From: Paramyrothecium sp. XJ0827
Taxonomy: Eukaryota; Ascomycota; Sordariomycetes; Hypocreales; Stachybotryaceae
NCBI GenBank assembly: GCA_020881915.1
Contig: JAJFPB010000007.1
Location: 2,852,001-2,916,000 of the forward strand
Direction: 5' to 3'
DNA: 64,000 nucleotides
A program made the position numbers and the translations under genes. Positions 1-10,551 of this stretch are shown piece by piece. Below the pieces are notes generated by a model that saw only the letters and a list, made by a program, of their open reading frames with translations, was not told the DNA's origin and searched no databases. Position 1 is the first letter of the stretch. Each line of letters opens with the position of its first letter.

Positions 1-374
1 ACTTCTACAGCCCCGGAGACACGATGATGATGCACCGCGATGTCAGTGAGGAGGTCAACAAGGGCCTCGTGAGTCTGAGTTTCGGCTGCGACGGCCTTTT
101 CATGATCTCCCCCAGCCGAGGCGTCGACGACGCGTCGCAGCCAGGGCCCGCGGCCGGAGAGAAACCCTACGTCCTACTGCGCCTGCGGTCGGGCGATGCC
201 ATCTACATGACCGGCGAGTCGAGGTACGCCTGGCATGGCGTGCCAAAGGTGCTCAAGGACACCTGTCCCCCTTACCTGGAGTCGTGGCCTGCGAACGAGG
301 GCAAGTTTGAAGAATGGCGAGGGTGGATGCGGAACAAGAGAATCAATCTCAATGTACGGCAAATGAGAGAGTAA
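1..374 (+). CDS. AlkB-family 2-oxoglutarate/Fe(II) dioxygenase, ALKBH1-like (3' part only)
   Basis: The gene runs in from the left edge; the visible reading frame starts at base 3 and ends at a TAA at 372-374. The visible C-terminal part has the AlkB double-stranded beta-helix signature: an HRD iron-binding motif after FYSPGDTMMM, then SLSFGCDGLF, then GDAIYMTGESRYAWHGVPKV with the distal iron-binding His, and finally RINLNVRQM, which supplies the two arginines expected to hold 2-oxoglutarate. The terminal NVRQ block resembles ALKBH1 more than bacterial AlkB. Family members oxidatively demethylate nucleic acids (DNA or tRNA) in nucleus or mitochondria; the substrate cannot be read from this fragment. 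It converges with the HECT ligase gene, whose stop lies about 525 bp away. The N-terminal half is outside the window. Confidence 0.85.
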   Translation, partial: FYSPGDTMMMHRDVSEEVNKGLVSLSFGCDGLFMISPSRGVDDASQPGPAAGEKPYVLLRLRSGDAIYMTGESRYAWHGVPKVLKDTCPPYLESWPANEGKFEEWRGWMRNKRINLNVRQMRE

Positions 375-898
375 TCTAAACAAAAAAGAGAAATCACCAC
401 GTAAAATTGTGCCTACCTCATCCTTGCTTGACGTCGTCACGATACTTGGAAGCAGGATTCACTCACGAATCCATTTCAGTAGTGAACAAAACCCACAAAA
501 TGACACCATCGGGCAAAAAGCCATGTCATGATAAGTACCATAGTTCGGCCGCCGTTCAACAAACTCAAGTAGATCGGCATGGCCCGCTGGGGACAGTTTG
601 ACAATGTAGTGAGAACGATTGCTTTGATAAAGGCCATTCGTGGGAGCAGTAGCCCTTATGAACAAATGCCCATCTGTTATTACTATTGTATTTCGCTTTT
701 GTCGGTACCTTTGTATAATACAGCCATATACTTTCTTTCTCTCAGGGCAATAACAAAAACGCCATTTTGTCTCCCAACATCAAAGTCACCAAGTCTTCTA
801 TATGATACACACAAGGAAGCTCGCAGGCTATTACTATCGGAACGTGTTGGAGCATTTGCAGCATAACCGTGATCGGTGGTTACGTTGGAAGAAAATGG
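375..898. other. Convergent intergenic region, AlkB / HECT 3' ends
   Basis: About 520 bp between two convergent stop codons. It should hold both 3' untranslated regions. No conserved ORF, RNA gene or repeat is seen. Confidence 0.5.
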
Positions 899-3800
899 CT
901 AGGCGAAACCAAACCCCTGCGCATTCTCCAGGGCCATGCCAAGCCGCTCCCGAAGCACCTCTTTATCCCGGTACTCAGGAAGCAGTAGTGTGCCGTAACA
1001 CGTGTAAGCAGTAGGTAGATGACCTCCTTCACCTTCCTCCTCGCCATTTTTCTGGACAACAAACTGAAGGTTCCTCATGCCGCCCACGGGTACGCGGTCC
1101 GAAGCAGTTACAAACTCGAGCAGTTTGCGCTTCATGTCATCGTCGTAGCGCTTCACAATAGACCAAAAGTCCTTGATGGTGTGATGCGATGCGTCCCACC
1201 CGACGTAGCGAGTGTAGCGGCGAAGGTCGGCAATATCAATATCCTGGACACCCTCGACGATCGATTGAAGGATGGAAGGGCTGAGAAGGGACAGAGAACG
1301 TGGTTCCAGGCATGAACGGAAGCCCTTCTCAAAGGCAAGGAACGGACGCCGCACTGAAACATCAGTCAAGTAGTGGACGTAGTCGCTGACATACTCGTCG
1401 CGGTTTTCACTTGTAACGAGCGGTGCCTCGTCCAGGTTACCGGAGGACTCCTTTTGAGAATCAAGGATGTTTTGGGGCCACGGCTCATCGCCTTTGCTCA
1501 TTTGGCTGCTGATGTTCTGCCCAAAAGCTGAGACTGAAAACTCATAAGTTCTCGCAAACACGTCTTCAACCTGGCCATCGCGCTCATCCCATTCGACCAA
1601 TGTGGTCAGGCCGCTGGCCAGATCAGGCCATCCATCAGCAATGTGGTGTAACTCGCATACTGGCTGACCGAGAAGTTTTCGGTAGAGTGCCCTCGGAAAT
1701 GTAACCGGCAGCGTCAGGCCGTTGTACACAGCAAGGGACACCAGCAGCCCGACGAGTTCAAATTTCCAGGTCTCGATTATGGAGCTCGGGGCAAACCATG
1801 CCATCCGCGTCCTTTCATCGATAGTAAAGGCACCATACTTTGGATCAAGGCATTCTGCGATGACCAGTCGGAAAAATTCTTGCTGTACACCGCCGGAGTC
1901 AAATCCCTCCTCTCCAGCCCCCTCTCCAAGGTGGACCTTAAGTGGACGCAGAAGTTCGCGACGCTCGCGTCTCCAGAGCTGGTCAAAAGCATCTCTCAGA
2001 ACGTTTTCTCGGCTGATTTCGAGGATGAGGTATTTGGAGGATGCAGTTTTGAGCATGTCTTGTAGGATAACTTTGTGATGAGGGTTTGTAATAAGACTAC
2101 CCGGATCAACAATTGCGTTCATCCTGGTCTTCAAGGAGCTGGACTCTTCAAACATTCGACTCATCTGCGAGAAATTGATGGCACGAAATAGCGATACGAG
2201 TGTTTCGGGGTTGAAGATGTAAGGATGATCCAAGAGGTGCTGCCGTTGCCGGCTTTGCTTGTAAGACAGCCACGCTACTGGCATATCCACCGAGTCGAGG
2301 CGTTCCGAGAAAAAGTCTATGCGGAATTGGGTGTCACCCAGAAGAAGTACATTTCGCTGTTCATCTGTGGCATGTTAGCTCCCTCTCAAAGAGGTATAGG
2401 ACTCAACACGTACACATGGCTGCGATGAGTGACAACGCCCCACTGAAAGGGCCATCGTTGGCAAATTCTGCCTGTCCATCCCAGTCATTCAGCAGAACTG
2501 CCCTTGCCCAATCTAAAAGCAGTGTAGGGGCACGGGTCTCATGCAGTAAACGCTCTTCCGAAGAAAATTCAAGTACACGAGCCGAATCGGGGCTCAATAG
2601 ATCAAGCTGGCCTAGCAAAGGCCTAAGGATGTCCAAGTTTTGAGCTTCGTCTGGAACAGTGTCGCCCAAATCTGCCATTTCAGCAAAACATCGACGCGCG
2701 GTGATCGCACGGAACAAGCGCCTTGCTAACCGCAGAGCAATGTCGTTGGTAAAAACATCGTCGTACTGTAGGCAGATAGAAGAAGGCTGCCGTGCCGGTG
2801 AACCACTCTCGGCTAAAGCCAATCCACTGGAACGAATGCGAGACATTTCGTACAGACTCCGTGAGGTCGTGGACAAAGAACCTGCGGCCATCAGAGCATG
2901 TAGGCAAATCGACAAGACATATCCCGCGTCGCCAGCGGTGAGCGACATCCGCGATTTTGCAGGGCTTTTCCGGGTCGAAGAGAATACAGTCTGTAAAGCT
3001 TTTGGCGGCACAAAGAGGCTTTCCGCCGCTACCCACAGACTGTGCATAACCAGTGTCGGCGTGACACGAACCAGTTGGAGCATACAATACCATAAAGATT
3101 GAGAGTCGTAAAGCTTCCCATCTCGTGTAAATGAAGATATCAAAGCACGAGGGTCGCTGAAAACACTAAAAATAACTTGCTCGTTGAAGGCCTTCCATTG
3201 TTTGGAGATTACCGCGCTTCTTATGCCTGGTGGCTTTCTACTGAGTCGCCTTGCACGATTCTTGGGTTCGGGGGCAGAAAGCTGGGACTCGGTGTGGCCA
3301 AACAACGTATCCTCGGAGCTGTGATCTTCCTGGAAAGCATTTGATATAAAATCCACTAGTTCCACGTTGAGCTGCTTCAGGGTCTGGGGCAACGGAAAAT
3401 CCTCTAGGGACAGAGGAAGGAGTCCCAACGGAGTTGGAAACACAGGCTCCTCCTTCGTTGGTGAAGACATATGCAATTCCATGTTATTTTTCTTGGACTG
3501 TACTTCGCCCGAATCTTGCTCCTCGGAACTGCGCAAGCCCTTTTCCGGTTTTCTTGGAGTGCTTTGTGGAGGAATCGGGACATTTTCAAAAAATGTTGGC
3601 CTTGATGGAATATCCGGGAGTCCTCTCGATATTACAGCAGCAGGTGATTTTGGGGGGCGTAGTATTTTGTCGTTGTGTAGACCGTTCGTTCGCGATGCTC
3701 GCGGTACCGGCCTGGCTTCCACAGATTGCAGCATTGGTGAAGAGGGTTCCAGGGACGTCCTCCTCGCCGAGTTGGAGGCAGACGCAGGGCGAAGAGTTGT

Positions 3801-5041
3801 TTTGGGCGATTTCTTAGGTTTGGAAAGGTCAGAAGAAGGCTGTGTTGGTTGCTGATCAACTGAGGTAGACACGGGTTCGCCTGTGGTAGCTTCAGCCGCT
3901 TCAGGTACTGACGACTTGCGGTCGTCAGTCTCCAAAGCTTTGCAAGTTTGGCGGTCTGTGACATTAGACACTTCGGTGGAGGATGAATGCATGGCGAAGC
4001 CAGCAAGTGGATGCTGGAATGACTCCTTCTGGGCTTGCGAAGGGGCATCAGGGCTTAGGTCACTAATTCTGCCGACCATGTCTTCTACACCTTGCGCTGT
4101 TAACCAGTCCAGCATTTTAAAGGCCACAGTCCCAAACAGGGTGGCAGCAAAGGATCTATGATCCTTACTCGTCGGGCGTTCGTTGATCTTGACAGACAAC
4201 CCTGAAGAAACCCCTGTGTGTTTGCTTGGGGGACGGGCTTCAGGGTTGTCATTGTGCCCGTGCGCGGTCGATTCCATACGAGATGACGAGAGCCTTCTGG
4301 TATGACTAGATGATGAGGATGTTGTGGATGGTGAGTCTTGCCGCTTGTGCTCGGATTGGCGGCTAGCAGAAGAACCTTCCTGCGCCGGGGAATTATTTGA
4401 GGGTCCTCGAGGCTCGAGAGAGTAGGCAAGACTATTCACGGCTACCGGTGCATCATGGCTAGGTCGTAGATAGGGACATAGGCCTTGTTCGGGATTGTCG
4501 CGGCTGGCTAGATACACCGCGAGGGTTCTTGCGCTCGTAGGGTTGTATCGGCGAATTGGAGACTTGCCGGCAAGGCGTTTCCGACACGTGAAACAGCTTG
4601 GAGTCGGGCAGCTTGCCACCCCGCAGCCATTGCGCAACTGAACGATGAATCTGGACACGCATCAGTATGTTCTTCTTATGGCAGCGAGACGGAGAACGCC
4701 CCAATAACCTACCTATCTACAAGCTGTTGAAAGCCGTGACGGCGACTGGCACAATGTATCTTATAGACTCGGCGTGGGTTTTCGATATCTTGCACATAAT
4801 CGCGGAGCTCGTCGGGCGCATTGGGAGGTAGCCGAGTAAAAGGGGCCTCTTGCCACAATCCAGCAAGCAGTCTCTCCGTCTGGTCGCAAGAGTCGCGGCG
4901 ATCACGAGGGCGAGGGCGAAGCAACGGTGCCATGTCTAAGACGTCCTGAGGGCCGCGACGCCCTGCCTTCGGGTTCTGTGCCATTAGCTGCGCCGAGAAC
5001 CCTTCCCATGCATTATGGATGGGACGATACGTGTTCGACAC
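899..5041 (-). CDS. HECT-type E3 ubiquitin ligase with N-terminal AZUL zinc domain (Hul4/UBE3A-like)
   Basis: Three exons: 5041-4713, 4650-2414, 2364-899, giving 1343 residues. The introns (62 and 49 bp) have GTAGGT/CAG and GTACGT/CAG borders, and joining them preserves frame. The first junction rebuilds the AZUL zinc domain (about residues 100-165): FQQLVDRFIVQLRNGCG, then CPTPSCFTC. A long, low-complexity Ser/Pro-rich region follows. The last third is the HECT domain, with FDSGGVQQEFF in the N-lobe and LPTAYTCYGTLLLPEY at the end; the thioester cysteine is about residue 1311. The enzyme accepts ubiquitin from an E2 onto that cysteine and passes it to substrates. The AZUL-HECT pairing is the UBE3A/Hul4 arrangement. 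A second in-frame ATG near residue 20 is an alternative start. The gene is divergent from the Rei1-like gene over 1.4 kb. Confidence 0.9.
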
Positions 5042-5566
5042 GCGACAGTGGTTGTGTAATGTAGAGAGTGCCTGGTCAACGGTGTAGGGACGAAGACGAC
5101 GACCGATAGAAGGAGGTGTCGCACTTGAAAATAAGGCGCGAAGTCAATGGCGTTGGGTCGTCGATGTGAGATTCTCGTTCGGAACGCAAAGGGCGACGCA
5201 GATTGATTGAAGACGAACCGGTCGACTCGGGTGAGGTGTGCAGGCGTGTTGGACAAGGCTGACGACACCAAGGAGGTCCAGTGGATCGCCGGAGATCGGG
5301 CTGGGCGGGCAGTTGGCGCTGTCGCTGGAACTAGCACTTGAACTTTAGCGATGTTAGCGGAAGTCTCCTCTCAATGCCACAGGATATGCAGTGCACGACC
5401 ATAGAGGTTACATAAGTTAAGCTTACTCAGCGCAGACATGACAGACAGGATCGCCCATTCATCCACCGTGACGCCATGTACTCCACTGGCAAAGACAATA
5501 CCATACTGCAAAGGATTGAGAGACTCCTGGCTTACATCTTGAGCTTGTAGCCGACCGAGCGGTTCG

Positions 5567-5608
<42 letters not shown>
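5567..5608 (+). repeat. Poly(A) homopolymer tract, 42 bases
   Basis: An uninterrupted run of 42 A on the + strand, preceded by GAGCGGTTCG and followed by CCCTTGGCAAA. TGGCAAA also occurs about 125 bp upstream. A retroposon tail is possible but not shown. Confidence 0.9.
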
Positions 5609-5610
<2 letters not shown>

Positions 5611-5851
5611 CTTGGCAAAATGAAGAGTATAGCAAAAGAAGGTACTATAAGTAGCCACTTCTACCTACTGGAGACGTAACCTGACCACTCGGCTTGTCCA
5701 CTTGAAAGCTGCTGTTGGCCGGCTTATCCAGAGCTACTACTATGATAGCAGCACCAGGATCCAGGCAGCAGTTTAAGCTGCTTCGGGTTTTAGGACTGAC
5801 AAACAATCGCCGCCTCATCAGCCTATTACAGCATGACCAAAGGCAAGGCAC

Positions 5852-5893
5852 ATCAGGTCTCAGGTATCAGGTCTCAGGTATCAGGTCTTGGGA
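5852..5893 (+). repeat. 14-bp tandem repeat, about 2.7 copies
   Basis: The unit ATCAGGTCTCAGGT occurs at 5852 and 5866, and a third diverged, partial copy starts at 5880. Confidence 0.8.
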
Positions 5894-6432
5894 CTGGTGA
5901 TTTCAAAGCGCTACTCCCGGATGACCCACATAACATAAGATTCCTATCGATACCGGTGCTGCCGATAACTGATAACAGGAGGGGCGAGAAAAAAAAGTGA
6001 AAGTGAGGAGGGGTAGAGGGAACACACAGACGAGTCCCGATTAAATAAAGCTGCATCCGCAAGTATCATGTCATACATGATCCGCGCAGAGTATACATGA
6101 GCCCTTAGCGGTTATTCCACCGAATTTCTTTCTTCCTTGTTTGTCATCGCATTCTTCGCTCATGCCCTACGCCGCCGCCTCACTTACCGGCGCTTCCACC
6201 CTGCCCAGCCATCGACCCTGCAACCTGCATACGCCGCCTATTTCTTTCTTCCTACTTTTATCTCTTTATTCATCCGCTGGTCACTCCTCAGCCGAGACTG
6301 TTTGACACGACCTTCGAAACCGCGGCCCTAGCCACTGACCCGCTCCTCTTTCTTCACACGTGAACCCATTTAAGACGATTTGGCAGCTTCCGCGGATCCG
6401 ACCGGGAACGCACCTCGTGTGCTCAACACATC

Positions 6433-8105
6433 ATGGCGAGCATGCAGCCTGTGAGCGCCGTAGGCGCCAACTCTACCTCCCATCCATACACCTGCAACAC
6501 CTGCCAGGTCGCCTACCGCAACATCGACCTGCAAAAAGGGCACATGAAGAGCGATTGGCAGTAAGTTGGCCTGCACTGTGGCCTTGTGCTCGGTTCTTGA
6601 AGATGGCTAATTCTCGTGTCTGTGGCAGCCGATACAATCTCAAACGACGTGTAGCCTCCCTGCCACCCATTTCTTCCGACGTCTTCACCGAAAAGGTTCT
6701 CCAGGCCCGCGCCGTCACCACGGCGGAAGCAGACAAGGCCTACTTCGAGCGCTCCTGCGAAGTATGCAACAAAACCTACTACAGCGAGAATGCCTACCAA
6801 AACCACCTACTCAGCCAAAAGCACAAAGTGAACGAAGGCACCGTGCCCCACCCCACCGACGAGACCACATCCGTCATTAGCTCGACATTCTCTCTTGGAG
6901 AGCCAAACTCTGTCCCAAAACGTCGCCAGGATTCCGATGTCGAAGAGGATCTCAAAGACCTCACTCTTTCTGAGCAGAAGCCTAGAAATGACGGCGCCGC
7001 GGGTGCGGAAACCCAAGATGTACCGGCAACAGTAGAAAGCGAGGGGGCTACCATCTCCAGAGAGTCTGGTTCTGCGACACCTGTTCAATCTGTCTCTGAA
7101 CCCACTTGGTCCCCTAAATCATGCATTTTCTGCAACTACAACTCGCCTTCTTTGCCCCTCAACATCACCCACATGGAACGCATTCACGGCATGTTCATCC
7201 CCGAGAGGGATTACCTCGCTGATCTCGATGGCTTGGTGGACTACCTCCAGCGCAAGGTCAGGGAGAACTACGAATGCCTCTTCTGCGGCAAGTTCAAGAC
7301 CGGCATTTTCGCCGTCCAGACTCACATGCGCGACAAGGGCCACTGCAAGATCCCCTATACCACAGAGGACGAGCAATTGGAGATTGGTGACTTTTACGAC
7401 TTCCGGAGTACTTACTCGGATGGCGAGGCATCTGACGATGATTCCGCTGAAGATGAACAGGGTGGTGCGAAGCTGGGCCGACGGCCTCGTGGATCGCGCG
7501 AGGGCGGTGTCAGAGATGGTGCAGAGGAGGATGACGGCTGGGAAACGGATAGCTCTGCCTCTTCTTTGGACTCGGCCGATCTTACGGCGGTCCCTGCTGA
7601 GGGCCATCTCCATCAATTTGACCGTCTCAAAAAGCACCCTCATCACTCTCGTCACGATCCCCGGGCTCGTCATCAAGTGGATGGTTGGCATTCGCACGCG
7701 CACAAACACACCCATGCGGTCTTCCACGATGATTACGAGCTGCATCTACCCTCCGGAAAGTCGGTTGGTCATCGGTCTTTGAACAAGTACTACCGTCAGA
7801 ACCTCACCAACTACCCCACGGCAGAGGAGCAGGCCGAGCGCAAAGCTATTGAAGGAGGCTCAGAAGATGACGATGGCAGTCGCGAGGTGGCTACTCGCAA
7901 CGGAGGACGTAGGGGACGTGAGATTGTGCCTCGTAACATCGCGGGAATTGCTGGTGTATCCGACCAGAGGAAGCGGAACGTGCGAAGGGCGGAGCAGCAC
8001 GGCCGAACACTGGAAACAGTGACCGCAAAGCACAAGGATTACGCTTATGGTAAGAAGCTAAACAACTTCAAGAACTACTACTACCGCTACACAGGCGGTG
8101 GTTAG
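6433..8105 (+). CDS. Rei1-like C2H2 zinc finger protein, cytoplasmic 60S ribosome maturation
   Basis: Two exons, 6433-6560 and 6629-8105 (534 residues), with a 68-bp GTAAGT/CAG intron. Splicing rebuilds the family block KSDWHRYNLKRR after the first finger (CNTCQVAYRN). A second finger is CEVCNKTYYSENAYQNHLLS. Paired fingers follow at CIFCNYNSPSLP...HMERIHG and CLFCGKFKTGIFAVQTHM, joined by the Rei1 linker ERDYLADLDGLVDYL and ended by EIGDFYDF. An acidic segment and a His-rich segment precede the basic C-terminus (AYGKKLNNFKNYYYRY). Yeast Rei1 removes Arx1/Alb1 and probes the exit tunnel of pre-60S particles in the cytoplasm; the same role is inferred here. The protein is longer than the yeast one mainly through low-complexity linkers. 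The start ATG at 6433 is chosen because the finger lies directly behind it and the upstream frame has no better ATG. Confidence 0.93.
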
Positions 8106-8299
8106 TTGATTCACAGCCACAATAAAAAAATAGATTCTGTTTTGCATCATGTCTGTATTTCTTCCCTGAGCCGACATGTCATACCCAGTTCTTAATGGGA
8201 AGTAGAACCCTAGATCAACCAAAGTAAGATGGCCTGGAACCTCAATGAGACGCGCCAAGGTCTCTGCCACGAACTCTTGCTTCAACTTGTCGTCCACTT

Positions 8300-10551
8300 T
8301 CAGTCCACGTTTGGCTTCGCTCCACCTCGCGACGCAGCAGCTTCATAGAGGCTTTGAATGTCTGCTTTCCACTGCTCCGCATCCGGGCGTAAGAGCCGCC
8401 GGTCGTAGGTGAGAAGCCCATTCACCTCGCCCTCGACATCAGTGGTTTGCGTCCAAACGCCACCACTGCACGCATACCGCTCAATCTGCTCACGGAATTC
8501 CCGGAATAAAACACTTGCCCTATAATTATATGATTTCAAGTCGGCATTGAGTTCGTATGTCTGGTCAATTGCATCAATAGCCTGCTTAACATTCCAAAGG
8601 CTGTCCGACGAGTTGCGCGTTAGTGAGTGGACGCGAGATTGGCTCGACTGAGCAACTTACTTCTCGATTGAGACGTTCTGGCCGATACCTCCAAACTCGC
8701 CTTGAAAGCCGATGCGTTTGGGATCATACGGCGAGGATGCACGCGAGTAGAACGGCGTGCCACATTGAGGATTTGCGTAGTGATGATTATCCTAGAACCA
8801 ACGTTAATGTTTATAACTGGCGCGGTGCGTCGAGCGGCCGTGAATTGGCTCACCGAGAAGTCACCAAATCCATGATCATTCCAGCCAGATACTGAATTGA
8901 TGAGTCTCGTAGGATCGATACTCCGGACCAAGGCTGTCAATTCCTCCTCGGGCCAGGGAGGTGAGCGAACTTGACCCCAGCCTTCATTGAAAATGACCTA
9001 GTATTGATAGATATGTCAGCTCCAATTTGGATCAAAACAGTTAAAGACGGCGTAATCACCCATGTCACGATTGACGGGTAGCTCTTGTGCTCGTTGACCA
9101 AAATCTCAAGCTGGCGGCGGAATTCTTGTCTTTGCGCTGCGTTTGGTGGTCGGTTGTTTGTGTCGGCTGGTAAACTCGGCATGTCTTGGAAGACGAGCAA
9201 ACCCAGTTGATCACATGCCTGGTAGAATAGGTCCGGTTCTACCTTGATCTTTTGCGCATCGCGTCAGCTATGAAGCGTTTCCAGTACTGGGCTGGGGAAC
9301 TCCGACATACATGTTTACGGACCATGTTGAAACCTAACTCCTTGAGCATCTTCAAGTCATAAATCAATGCCTCCCTGTTCGGAGGTGTGTGTAAACCATC
9401 CGGCCAGTAGCCCTGATCGAGTGTGCCGAATTGAAAGACGAATTCTCCGTTAAGAAGGGGACGGACCACACCGTCTACTTCGCCGAGCGAGATGGTACGG
9501 AATCCTGTGTAGCTAAAGACTTCATCATCGTCGCCCAACGTTACAGTAAGATTGTAAAGTGTTGGCGAAGATGGAGACCAGAGGTCAGGGCTTTCAACTG
9601 TGAATTGCACTTTGCTGTCGGCGGTTCCAGAGTGGCTGGCAAGGACATTGCCGTTTTGCCCAATAATTGATATTTCGACCGGAGCATCTTTTTTACCAGA
9701 GCTGTGTACAGTTGCAGTCACTGAAGACATGGTCAGCCATTATGTGAAGGGTTATGGATATAAAACGAGAAGACAAAGGCATTATTTTTTCATACCTGTG
9801 CCGTTGCTGGCCGCCGCCACATCCAACTGGGTGATACGATCAGACGGCGCACTTTCAAGCCAAACTTGCTGCCAGATACCGGAACATGACCGGTAGAAGA
9901 TGTGGCTTGGCCTCCGAACCTGCTTACCGACAGGAATCACTTCCGAGTCGGTAGGATCGCGCACGAAAACAAGCCTGTAGAAGAAGTCAACAGCAGCAAC
10001 GTCCACGGTACTGCGAGAACGTACAAGTTGTTGGTGCCGTTGAAGTTGACCTTTCCTGTTACGTCAACAGAGAACCTGAAGTAGCCTCCTGTGTTTTTAT
10101 GGACCTCTTCGCCATTGACGAATACCGTGGCCTCGTAGTCAACGGCCTCGAAGTTGAGAATTACGGATCGGTCCTTCCACTCTGGAGCAACTTCAAACGT
10201 CGTTGCCAGCCACATGTGTGTGACATCAAGCTCCTGGATGCCTGACAAGCCACTTTCAATACATGATGGGACGAGGACCTCCCGCTCCAACGCCCCTGAT
10301 GGAGGATTGGCTAGATCATTGTTGCTCGTAGCGCGCTGAAATGTCCAGATCCCATTAAGACTCTTCCATGCTCCGCGGCGAAGCTGCGGGCGAGGATGTT
10401 CAGGCCAAGGATTGGTGCCCACTTCATAGGTCCAATCAGTGTCCAAAGGAGGCGTCTTTACTTCGTACGGTGTTGGCTGTGCCTGAGCTGGGTTTGCAGC
10501 CCAGAAGAGGCTGAAAAGCCCAGCTAGTGTCAAAGACTGCGGCAGCCGCAT
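8300..10551 (-). CDS. Secreted glycoside hydrolase family 2 (beta-glucuronidase/galactosidase-like)
   Basis: Seven exons: 10551-10025, 9974-9796, 9720-9311, 9248-9060, 8997-8854, 8791-8661, 8600-8300 (626 residues). Every junction keeps frame. The start chosen is MRLPQSLTLAGLFSLFWAAN, a cleavable signal peptide ending near AQAQ. The jelly-roll sugar-binding domain includes GAWKSLNGIWTFQRA and PSHIFYRSCSGIWQQVWLE. An immunoglobulin-like domain follows, then a TIM barrel with GFNMVRKHIKVEPDLFYQAC. The acid/base motif is FNEGWG (Glu about 440) and the nucleophile motif is GFQGEFGG (Glu about 515). GH2 enzymes release beta-linked sugars from polysaccharide or glycan ends; the sugar is not predictable. 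The frame stays open another 400 bp upstream and includes a possible membrane anchor, so a longer type II form starting near 10950 is an alternative. Confidence 0.88.

Larger units (their letters stand above)
5042..6432. other. Divergent intergenic region, HECT / Rei1
   Basis: About 1.4 kb between two divergent starts. It contains a 42-base A homopolymer (5567-5608) and a short 14-bp tandem repeat (5852 onward), listed separately. The stretch just before the Rei1 start is pyrimidine-rich, as is common in fungal promoters. No gene is supported. Confidence 0.5.
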
